Shown here in pieces: positions 55,339-64,000 of a DNA stretch of 64,000 nucleotides. Source of the stretch: Monocercomonoides exilis (taxonomy: Eukaryota; Preaxostyla; Oxymonadida; Polymastigidae); contig LSRY02000022.1 of assembly GCA_001643675.2 (NCBI GenBank), positions 186,001 to 250,000 of the forward strand, given 5' to 3'. The notes under the pieces are model-generated. The model saw only the letters and a list, made by a program, of their open reading frames with translations, did no database searches and was not told the DNA's origin. Within the stretch, counting starts at the first letter, position 1; each line of letters begins with the position of its first letter. The position numbers were made by a program, and so were the translations under genes.

Positions 55339-57048
55339 TGAAAGGAAAGTATCAACAAAACTAAATGTTCAATGCACTCATTCGATTTCCAAAGTAAGTT
55401 CTGAGCTTTGGGAAGACAGTGAACAAAAAATGAATAATGAAATATATCTGAAGGAATAAAACAAGTGTTTATTTGTTAAAAACAACAATAAAAGCTCTTG
55501 AAAAGGCTGAAAGATGAAACAATGTTGCTTCAACTTCGGAAAAACATTTAAGAAAAAAAAAAAAAAACAAAAAGGATGTTTTTCCATTGCAAAAAAGAAT
55601 CAAGATAATTTTTGTCTGAAATCGTTTTTGATTGAATGGACTTTCTGGAATCATTTGAGATACTTTGAATGAGAGAAGATGTGCTAACACACTCCAAGAT
55701 TATTGAGGGAAGATGGAATTGTCAGACAATCGAATTCTCCAAATTCAACTGTTTGAAGAAAGAATTGTCTCATTTTGTTCAGAAAGATGGACAGACTGTG
55801 GATCAAAACAAAATATAAAAGAATGAAGAAATTTCAAAGAACTAATTGATGATAACAGAGAAAATTGGAGTGGATTATTCCACGATTTTTGATGAGAGAA
55901 TCTGAACGTTGGTGATAAGAGATTTTAAGTGAAATGCAGGAAGATAAGATAATGAGATGAATTCAAACAGACATCTGAGTCAATTCAAAAACTTCAGATT
56001 GCATCTTCCAAAGATTCATCATGACCATGAATTTTGAAAAAACACTTAGAATGAGTTTTCAGTTTTTTTTTCAATTCTCGACTCTGCAGAGATCTGTTTT
56101 CCTAAAAAGAATGCAGTTATCTGAGGAATTAATCATATACCTGTTGAACTTTGAAATCTTTAAAAGGGAAAACATTTTCAGGTTGTGCATGAGTGATATG
56201 TTTGAAAAGATAGATATCTTATGTTGTATGAAAAATGATGGAATCGAAAATGGTGATAGAATGGAAATTGATGAAGATACCAAGGAAAAGTGTTCTTATT
56301 GAAAAACAATTCATATGAAATTTTCAATTATCTTGAAAAAGTTTTTTATCATTTTGTATTGAAATTGTTCGTGTCGTTAAAACACTCAAATAGAATTAAA
56401 AGATAATTGCAATTAAAGTGTGATATCAATTTCTTTTGTTTTTCTTCTGTTTTTCGTTCATTCTTTTGTGTTCAAAATGAGAAAGAGTTCACAAATGAGA
56501 ATTCATAAAATAACAAACCAAAATTTGTTTCTTTATAGTTTTTGATCAATTTCTTTGAATGTGTATTGACAAGATATCAAAAAAGAAATGATGAAGAAAT
56601 TTCAATCATTATTTGAGAAGTATCTGTCAGATGATTCGTGCACTTCAAAAGAGAAAACATTAATATCCTTAAAAGTTATCAATTCAACATTCTTAAAAAG
56701 AGAGAGAATTTGAAGAAAGAGGATGTTCAATATTTGGAACGTTATCGATTTGATTCAATGATGGATACAAGTTTGCAAACATTATCAAACAATAACATTT
56801 CAACATTGTTCCATTTCTTTCGCATTCAACATTGTTCTTCATAGTCTGCAATGGATGTTTCACACTGCAGAATAGTTGTGCAAGATTTTGAATGAAACAG
56901 TCTTTTTTTGAACGTCTTATTTCCTGTTCGTGTTCAGATATTTTGGAAATATTTATGACAATGAATAATGGATCATCATTCCATTTGTGTCCTCTTTTTG
57001 TTCCACTTTTCCAAAAGAATTGAATCCCTTCAGATTTCTGAAACATTA
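55339..57048. other. AT-rich region, no gene assigned
   Basis: A 93-codon plus frame at 56021-56302 (MTMNFEKTLRMSFQFFFQFS) and a minus frame at 57052-56693 that runs into the transposon end have weak coding texture but match nothing known to me. A run of A lies near 55.55 kb. Confidence 0.4.
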
Positions 57049-57092
57049 CCATGGGTGCTTAACCCGCACCCTGGTGCCAAACCCGCCCCCTC
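57049..57092 (+). repeat. Left terminal inverted repeat of the pogo-like element
   Basis: GC-rich 44-base repeat preceded by TA at 57047-57048; contains ACCCGCACCCTGGTGCC. Complement of 60108-60151 except one base. Confidence 0.92.
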
Positions 57093-57382
57093 AGATTTTT
57101 GCTAAACACATATATTTTTGTTATTATTTTTTCAGATTCCTTCATTTTAGCTTCAAAAAAAAATGAATATGTGATTTTAATGAAATGACTGTATACAAAC
57201 GCTGTGCAAATGTTAATAAACAGTTAAATATCCATCTTCAAATAAACTTGGAACAAAGTATTTTCCATTGTTGAAAGAAGTGAGAAAAGCAAAAACAATA
57301 TTCACTTGTATTTCTTTATTAATCTCAACGATTCGCGATTCCAAACTTATTCATTATTGAAAGAAAGATAGATAGAAAGAAA

Positions 57383-57829
57383 CTACAACGATAACGAAGA
57401 ATAATATTTCTTGCGAAATTCAATTTCTTTTTTACTAAAGGCAGGTGAAACTGCTCTTTGAATTGGTTTTTCGTTTTCCATATTTCTTCCTTTCTCTGAG
57501 TCGCTCCCTCCACTAACATCATCGTCTATAATTTCATAAATTTTCTTTTTCTTTTTCTGTTTTCTTTCTCTTTCATCTTCATTTGAAGAAGAGCTTGACA
57601 AAAGAATGTTAAATTCTTTTCGAGAATGCTTTGTTTTCAAAATTGAAGAAGTCGAAGAAACATTTGATTTTTCAATTTCTTTATATTTCAATCGAAGAAA
57701 TGCAAGATGCTTTTCAGCATCTTCAAGTTGCTTTTTCAATTCAAAGATGTCCAAATTTTCAATAACTTGGGGGAAATATTGAAATTCAAGTTTTGTTTGC
57801 TCAAAGAACAAAAATATTGCTTCACTCAT
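57383..57829 (-). CDS. Second ORF of the pogo-like element, unknown function
   Basis: 148 residues from ATG 57829, located 150 bases downstream of the transposase stop on the same strand and inside the transposon ends. The middle predicts a coiled coil (LKKQLEDAEKHLAFLRLKYK), followed by a Ser run, a basic cluster KQKKKKK like a nuclear localisation signal, and an acidic stretch (IIDDDVSGGSDSEKG). No family recognised. The start of this ORF is preserved in the relic at 55.1 kb (MSEA......KLE..YFP), so it belongs to the element and was not picked up by this copy alone. It may be an accessory DNA-binding or dimerising protein; that is inference. Confidence 0.65.
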   Translation of the reverse strand: MSEAIFLFFEQTKLEFQYFPQVIENLDIFELKKQLEDAEKHLAFLRLKYKEIEKSNVSSTSSILKTKHSRKEFNILLSSSSSNEDERERKQKKKKKIYEIIDDDVSGGSDSEKGRNMENEKPIQRAVSPAFSKKEIEFRKKYYSSLSL

Positions 57830-57978
57830 GACTTTATTTCATTTTCTCTGATTTCAAAATAAATTTGATTCTCATGTTTGTAAACAAACATCATTGAAAT
57901 CAAAACAGAAAGAATAGTGATATTTCACGAACGTCAATAAATGAACCAATTTTATTCGTGTTTTTTGATCTCAAAAAG

Positions 57979-59537
57979 TTAGTGGAACGTGTATAATTTT
58001 TCAATGAAAATGCCTGAAGTGAAATATTTCACACCAACTGTTGTTGGATTTAATTTGTGATCATTAGACGGAGAAGAACAGATCGATTCGTTCGGCGAAG
58101 TTGATTTTGTTGAGTTTGCTTTATCTGCAGAATGAATATCTAATGATTTTGATGAAGCAGAAACGCTTTGACTTTTTTGTGGAGAATAGTCACCAAATAG
58201 TTCTTCACGCCAATCTTGAGACGAATAATAAAGATCTTCTTTCAATGTAGATGATTCCATTGGTGCTCTTGCCACTCTAGAGAGCACAGGAGCTGCTGCA
58301 ACTGGCCAAACCCCTGTCTTTATGAATGCTGCTTTTATTGTTGAAGGTGTACAAGCAGCTGCCAAGGCTTCAGGAAGAACTTCTGCGAGTTGTGTTCTAT
58401 AAGAAGGGAGGGAGAATGGAGATGGAATGATAAATTTGTTGTTCAATGCAGATTTTAGTCGAGAAAAGATACAGGAATCACATGGTTGAAGTAAGTGTGT
58501 CATGTTTGGTGGGAATCGTTTCAAAATGATGTTGTTTTTTTCTGCGGCTTCAATTACAAATTCATCGTTATGTGTTGAATGATTATCCATCAACAGAAGG
58601 GTGCGATGTGAGCTTGTTGGTTTGACTTTCTCTGCGATTAATGGAATCCAGTAATTAATCATGATGTGCTTGAAGATATCCTTAGTGATCCACACGGAAG
58701 ATGAAAAAATATATCTGATATCAAACGAAGAAAGAGTTCGAAACTCTTTCGGGAGTGTTTTCTTTGGCCAAAGAAGAAATCGTTGCAATGAGGATCCGTC
58801 GGCGCAGACACAGAGGCAAATTGTGGCATTCGGCACTTTTGGAGGTGCTGGAACAGCTGGAGGAGTTTGATCTTTGAAGCAAACAACCAATTTTGATGAA
58901 GATTCCCCGCAAGTGATCGAAGATTCGTCGAAATTGAAAATGTCGGATGATGTAATGTTATAGTCTGATATTATGTTTGAAAATTCAGTAAACCATCTGC
59001 TTATATTATCTGGTGACTGTGCTTTGATTTTTGCAACATCTGTTGGTCTTGCGATAGCGGCTTTCAATATTTCGCTTCGTTTTATTAATTTGTATGCATA
59101 TTTTTTATTGATCATTTTCAATTCATTCTTTGATTTTGGCTCATTTTCAATCAGATCGACACACTGAAACATTCAAAAAAAGTTAGAAAAAACATGAAAA
59201 AAATATAGCAAACCATGTTTTGCACATCACGAATTCGAACCATTGTTTGGTTTGATAAAAGAACCAAAACTTGGTTTTCAATTGTTTCCAACTGGTTGTC
59301 TGTAAATGTTTGTGGATGCCCACTCCTTCCGACCTCTCTTCCTGCTTTCTCCGCTCTTATCCCTCGTTTCCAAGCATCCTTTGAAATAACTTTGGCTTTC
59401 ATCGCAGTTGAATATTTAACTTTGAAACTTTGTCGAATTGCGAATAGCTTTTTTGACGGGGATTTGAACACGCGATATTCACTTGTTGCCAGAACTCTGT
59501 GCAATTGAGATGATGTCAATTCAGTTTTTTCTGTCAT
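57979..59537 (-). CDS. Pogo/Tigger-like transposase (DDE_1 type), two exons
   Basis: Exons 59537-59214 and 59163-57979 flank a 50-base intron (GTTTGC...TTTCAG) and encode 502 residues. The N-terminal 160 residues carry the helix-turn-helix/CENP-B-like DNA-binding region (GREVGRSGHPQTFTDNQLET). The catalytic core has IFNFDESSI (Asp 1), LLLMDNHSTHNDEF (Asp 2) and FPPNMTHLLQPCDSCIFSRL (Asp 3), the DDD triad and PPN.TH.LQP.D box of pogo transposases. A Ser-rich tail follows. All three acids are present and no stop interrupts, so it may be active. The enzyme cuts at the terminal repeats and inserts at TA. The frame is open three bases upstream of the chosen ATG (TTG at 59540). Confidence 0.9.
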
Positions 59538-59631
59538 CAAAATAGGGAATGATCAATTTCTTCAGAATTATCAAAATTAATGTTTCTGTCATAGGCAATC
59601 CTTTTCAGATGCATGGTTTGATATTATGTTA

Positions 59632-59894
59632 ATATATGGGTAATTCTTTTTGAAAAGTCGCAAATGTTTAATATTTGAGTTTAAAAAAATGAACATTTTT
59701 TGATCATTTTTTGCTTTAAATGCAGAAAACCTTGTGATTTATTCAATTTGAATTCACAAACCTATTTGATGAGAGAAAAAGTGAATGTTGGAGAAATCTG
59801 ATTGATTTATCACAAAAAATAATCAAATAAGGAACATTTTTATTGAACAAAAAAATTTAACTTAGCGACTTTTCAAAAAGAATGACCCATATAT
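59632..59894. mobile_element. MITE nested in the pogo-like element, about 260 bp
   Basis: Ends ATATATGGGTAATTC and its complement GAATGACCCATATAT (one mismatch), continuing inverted through TTTTTGAAAAGTCGC to about 30 bases. It is non-coding and lies between the transposase start codon and the right transposon end. It has the same terminal motif as the element at 54.8 kb. Confidence 0.72.
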
Positions 59895-60107
59895 CTTTAT
59901 TGAAACATTGAAATTATCAACTTTCCAAAATTCTGCAGTAAATCAAACATGTGAATAAAATAAAAAATAGCAACGTTCAGCTGGAAGAAGACATGATGAA
60001 GAAGAATAATGAATATTCTTTCATTATTTAACACAATTTCGATTGTTTTTGATATGTTTTTGTTTCAATTGTTCATTGTAATGAAAAACAAGAGAATGCT
60101 TCATTGA

Positions 60108-60151
60108 GAGGGGGCGTGTTTGGCACCAGGGTGCGGGTTAAGCACCCATGG
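60108..60151 (-). repeat. Right terminal inverted repeat of the pogo-like element
   Basis: 44-base complement of the left end, followed by TA at 60152-60153. Confidence 0.92.
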
Positions 60152-60153
60152 TA

Positions 60154-60598
60154 TATTCAGTGAAATTTTCAATCAACTTTTTATTTGAAAGACAAAGGAT
60201 TTCCATATTATTGCATTTTTGAAGTTGAAACCATTTCAATAACATTATTAGAAGAATAAAGCATTTCAATTTCAACCGTTTAAATCAATTTCTGTTTCTA
60301 TTGATTCAGTTATTGAACGATTCATCACTTTTGTTGTGAAAAATGAACTCGGATATCAAATTGGAAATTATTATTATCAAGGGTTTGTAGGAGAAGCCAA
60401 CTTATCAGAAGAACAGTTGGAAACAATATTGAACTTTTCTTAACTGTTTGATAAGTCTTAGAAAAACTCCTTTAAAAAGAATGTTAACAAAGCAAAAGAA
60501 ATTTAAAAAGAAACTGCAATTTCTTTTGATTTAATCCTAATAGCGAATTCAAGTTGTTTTTATTCTTCAGAATATTCAAAGAATCATCAAATGCAAAA

Positions 60599-60639
<41 letters not shown>

Positions 60640-61700
60640 TCAAGCAATGCCCGAAAATGCTTATTGGATGGATGAGCTCATGAGCAGACTTCAAAAATTA
60701 TCGATCCATACCATTCATGGACATTGACAAAAATTATGAGATATTTCGGTTCTGTGTTTTTTGATTGATTGAAGATGATATTTAATAAAATTGTTTGATA
60801 CACAACTGTTTTGTCAAATTTCTTCAATAACAATTATTTTTTCTTTGTTCCTGATTTTTTGGAACTAAAAATTGTATTTGATTGATAAAAAAAACAGGAT
60901 AAATGGATCATTTGGATTTATGTGGGTAATTATTTTTGGGATCATACTTTTTTTCGGGGGTAAGTTTAAGATTATGAAAAAACAGTTTTTAAACATCAAA
61001 AATGCTTTCAGACATCATGAATAATATCAGTCATCAACTTTCAAGTCAACAATTATAAAAAAAAATAGTTTTCTTAATGATTATTATTGGATGACCATTA
61101 TTAAAAACGTAACTTGTTTGATATTTGTCTTTTTTGATGAAAAACAACTTTTACGGTTCGCACTTATTGCATGAATGTTTATGATCTATTATGATAATGT
61201 TGCGCTATCCAATAGAAATGCAATCATTTCAATTTGGAAAAATTTTGTCAAATGCAACTGTTTCGTATAATCGTGAACAAAAATGAAAGACAAAATCGCT
61301 TTATTGTTTGTTTCAAATATGCAACAACACTATCCAACATTGTATCAAACTTTGCAATAAATTGAGTGTAAGTTGTTTAAAATCAAATAATTCTCTTTTT
61401 CAACCGAATATAATTGTTGTAATAAAAGTTTCATTGAATTCCATATATTTCTCGATTTCATTTTTTTCTTTTCTTCAAAACTGGCATTTTATTCTTCACA
61501 GTAATTATCGATTCGCAGTTAAAAAATGTTAATAATGTTTTTTAAAAATATAATCTGTCTGTGTTTCTAAGTCCAAAAAAAAAAATTGAAACAATATTGA
61601 ATTTGAGACTCATTTTATCCAATAAATTAACTGCAAACTGTTCTTTTCAAAGCGAGGCATTTTGAGATAATTTTTCTCCATAAACAGAAAAAAAAGTTCT
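60154..61700. other. AT-rich region, no gene seen
   Basis: Includes a T run of 33 bases at 60602-60634. A minor frame at 61308-61532 has no coding character. Confidence 0.5.
60602..60634. repeat. Poly-T tract of 33 bases
   Basis: Uninterrupted T run. No adjacent retrotransposon protein or target duplication suggests it is a reverse-oriented poly-A tail of a mobile element. Confidence 0.9.
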
Positions 61701-61912
61701 CCTTCGGATTGCATTTCTTTTTATTTTCTTTTATCTCTCACTCCCTCTTTTTTTCTTCTCCTTCTTTTCTTCAGTGCCTTCTTTGGCCTTCTCTTCTTTT
61801 CAGTCTTTCGCTTCTTTCTCATGTTTCTCTTCTGGCTTTCCTTGCTTATCTTTTTCTTTTCCATCATTTGGGCTATTTCCTAAAATTCCTTATCTTTTTG
61901 CTCTTCTCTCTT

Positions 61913-63970
61913 CTATCTTCCTCTTCTCTTCCTTTTATTTTTCTGTTTTCTCTTTCTCTCTCTCTTTTCCAGCCGCTCCACAAAATTTCCTTGATGCACC
62001 TCCAGAAGCATCAATAACGATGATATTGAGTGCAGATCCTGGCAAGACGGCAGTTCAAGCCTCATTTCTTCTTCCTCACTTTCTCTCCCTGCATCTCTTT
62101 CATCCCTTCTTCTATGGTTTCCATGAATCATCACAGAAGGAAGTGGTGCATGTGGTGTGCTCATCTGCACCTGGAAAATGAATAGTTCTGGAGGCAGAAG
62201 GCCAAGAAGTGTTTGTTGAAAATTTTATTGTTTTCTATTTTTGGAGAAAAGAAGGAAGTGAAATTGTATCTTCGTTGGCAGGGCAGAGGAAGCGAATTTG
62301 CGCGATGAGAGCGGCTTGAATAGCTGAGATGTCACTCAGAAGATGAGATAGTGAAATTGCATATTCTGAAATGAGTCAAAAAAATACATTGATGAGAAAG
62401 AAGAAGAAGAAGAAGAAAAGATAAAACAACAAATATTTAAGTTATTTCATGAAAGTGCAAAATTACAAATTAGAAAAAAAAATATATTCCGACCCTTCAG
62501 TACAAATATATAAAAAAAATTACGAAAATCATTCAAAACAACTCCAAAAAAATGCTTATATAACCAGTCATACATATTTCACATTTCTGTTCATCTGCCT
62601 TTGCCATTTCTCCTCTTAAATCCAGCCATTATGAGAATTATGTGGAAACCGAAAAGTCAATCATGTTTTCAGAAAACTTTTGAAGATGTTTGTTCTTGAT
62701 GACCTTAAATTTGAAGCATCAACAGAAGAAAAAGGAGAAGAAGAAGACATTGGATATGCCTGAGAAGTTTTACTGTTCGGGGAGCTCACAAACTGTGGCA
62801 GCTTATCGTTCTGAACTAACCCTTTGCTCTACTCGTTCTCCTTCTTCAAAATCCACTTTTTCTCTTCTATGCGTCTCCTTAACTCCGATTTCCAATTCTT
62901 CTTCGCAGTCTTCTTTTCGCCTGTTTTTTCTCCTTCATTCAGCTTCCTCAGCTCCGCATGAAGTTTTTCCTTTTCTTTTTCTGTCTGCTCTTTCCTGAAC
63001 CTCTTCAACTTCCTTGTCACTTTTAATAACTCTCCAGTCTTCTTTGCCCTCTCCTGTTCCACAAATTTTATAGAATAGTATCAGGTACTGCTTCATAACG
63101 GACACAAGCTCGTCCACGTGGGAGATTATCTCTTGAAAGTTGACAAGTTGAATTTTGTTGAACAAACTGGTTTTTTCACTTTTAAGGAAAGAGGTTGCCT
63201 TGGCTGCTCATGGATGATATTGAAAATTGAAAAAGTGGATGGAAGCGAGGTTGGATATGAAACAGGGTTCACTTATATGTCTTGTGGGCTGCTTTCACCG
63301 TTTGTGACTTCTGAGACACATCTGCAAAAGGATGAGCTGTGATAATAATTTTTGAAGTGTTTGGCTTTTCTGCGTTCTTTGCTTTCTCCTCCTCCTCTCT
63401 CTGCATAATCTCTCGTTTGTGCTCCTCAATCATCATTCTCCTCTTTTCTTAGTTGTTCCATACCAGCTTTTTCATTTGCTCCTCAAAACGCTATTCCTCT
63501 TAGAATATCATCGTTAGCGATAGCATTGACAACAAGTGAGTCAAATGCAACGTAAGTTTCATTTTGGAAAGTGCAAAAATATAGTGCATAAACATAGGTT
63601 TACACATATAATGCTTCAGGTTCGTATCAATCTCCTTCTTCTCATGCATCTGCTGCTTTTCGGTCTTCAGCTTCTCCTCTCCATCATCCCCCGACAGCCA
63701 CAGTTAGAAAACAAGTTTCTTTTTTTTCACTTCTTGTTATGTTTGCTTCCACGAAGCCACTTCGATTGCCTTGTCGTCTTCTCTCCTTCAGCCTTCTTTC
63801 CATTCGCTTTGTACCGATTGCAGTGCCATCATCTCATTCGCTGCCTCGTGGTGTTGTAGCTCGATTTCTGAGTTCTTCTTCTTTTCTCTTTCTCTTCCTT
63901 TCTCATTCATTATTTCTCCTGAGTAATTTCTCAAATCGTATTGCACTCATCTCACGTTGTCGATCTCTGT
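61913..63970 (-). pseudogene. Coiled-coil protein gene, multi-exon or decayed
   Basis: Minus-strand pieces with real coding texture. They are: near 63.85 kb a Glu-rich helix (NEMMALQSVQSEWKEG) with stops nearby; near 63.68-63.62 kb EEKLKTEKQQMHEKKEIDTN; near 63.44 kb MIEEHKREIMQREEEEKAKN; 63062-62829 EQERAKKTGELLKVTRKLKR and further Lys/Glu-rich heptads; near 62.36-62.25 kb YAISLSHLLSDISAIQAALI with PANEDTISLPSFF; and 62170-61913 with HSISSLLMLLEVHQGNFVER after a TTTTCCAG acceptor-like site. Some gaps look like GT..AG introns, but stops within blocks suggest decay. This is the composition of a cytoskeletal or flagellar coiled-coil protein; no family is claimed. The gene may continue past the right edge. 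Confidence 0.4.
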
Positions 63971-64000
63971 GAATGTCTTTCCTAACAATCTGACAGAGAA

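Larger units (their letters stand above)
57049..60151 (-). mobile_element. Complete pogo/Tigger-like DNA transposon, 3.1 kb
   Basis: 44-base terminal inverted repeats (57049-57092 and 60108-60151, one mismatch), beginning CCATGGGTGCTTAACC, are flanked on both sides by TA, the target duplication of Tc1/mariner/pogo elements. Inside, on the minus strand, lie an intron-containing transposase and a second small ORF. A MITE sits in the 5' non-coding part. The near-identical ends and open frames suggest fairly recent movement. Confidence 0.9.

Noticed and set aside
60602-60634. Poly-T as the reverse-strand tail of a LINE or SINE
   Set aside because: No reverse transcriptase, polymerase III box or flanking duplication was found nearby.
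1-64000. tRNA or rRNA genes
   Set aside because: No stretch with recognisable A and B box plus cloverleaf, and no rRNA-like GC-rich conserved segment, was noticed by eye. A tRNAscan or Infernal run would be decisive.

Overview
The window looks like nuclear DNA of an oxymonad-type anaerobic flagellate, most like Monocercomonoides. This is a judgement from recalled family resemblance, not from a search. The DNA is AT-rich, introns are short with GT..AG ends, and many low-complexity ORFs are shadows of microsatellites. Host families seen are a large serine-rich beta-helix surface receptor, a repeat-bearing P-loop GTPase pair, and a pair of E/K-rich helical proteins with the 'EEMNE..EMNKEEF' signature. 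The genetic code appears standard: one gene runs 2,854 sense codons with no TAA, TAG or TGA.

Layout. 0.3-0.8 kb: broken piece of a beta-helix surface-protein gene (minus). 1.7-4.6 kb: GTPase with two expanded coiled-coil repeat arrays (plus). 5.4-8.6 kb: another beta-helix remnant, then a GC-richer unidentified gene on the minus strand cut by a CCTCTT microsatellite. 11.5-16.4 kb: a Merlin/IS1595-like DNA transposon split by a second 3.6-kb inverted-repeat element. 17.2-20.9 kb: a seven-exon PH-domain (Niban-like?) gene on the minus strand, divergent from a 2,854-aa transmembrane receptor with beta-helix repeats and a cytoplasmic pseudokinase (21.2-29.8 kb). 29.8-33.1 kb: no gene recognised. 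33.1-35.5 kb (minus) and 36.2-40.7 kb (plus): two head-to-head DIRS-type tyrosine-recombinase retrotransposons. The first is a wreck. The second is structurally complete, with inverted terminal repeats and an internal complementary region, but carries in-frame stops. 40.8-43.2 kb: the second GTPase paralogue, with one in-frame TAA. 46.5-47.9 and 51.4-52.9 kb: two paralogous three-exon genes with matching exon lengths. 53.2-55.3 kb: pogo-like relics and a MITE. 57.0-60.2 kb: a complete pogo-like transposon with 44-bp inverted repeats, two genes and a nested MITE. 62-64 kb: remains of a coiled-coil gene.

In function the window is a mosaic of lineage-expanded host families and at least five transposon types. 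The receptor and the PH-domain gene share a 389-bp divergent intergenic region. The GTPase pair and the E/K-rich pair each look like local duplications. Mobile DNA sits next to or between the copies; the DIRS right end lies only 84 bp upstream of one GTPase start codon. Exon joins, inverted-repeat matches and repeat periods were read by eye from the sequence. Family names rest on motif recognition and need a profile search to confirm.
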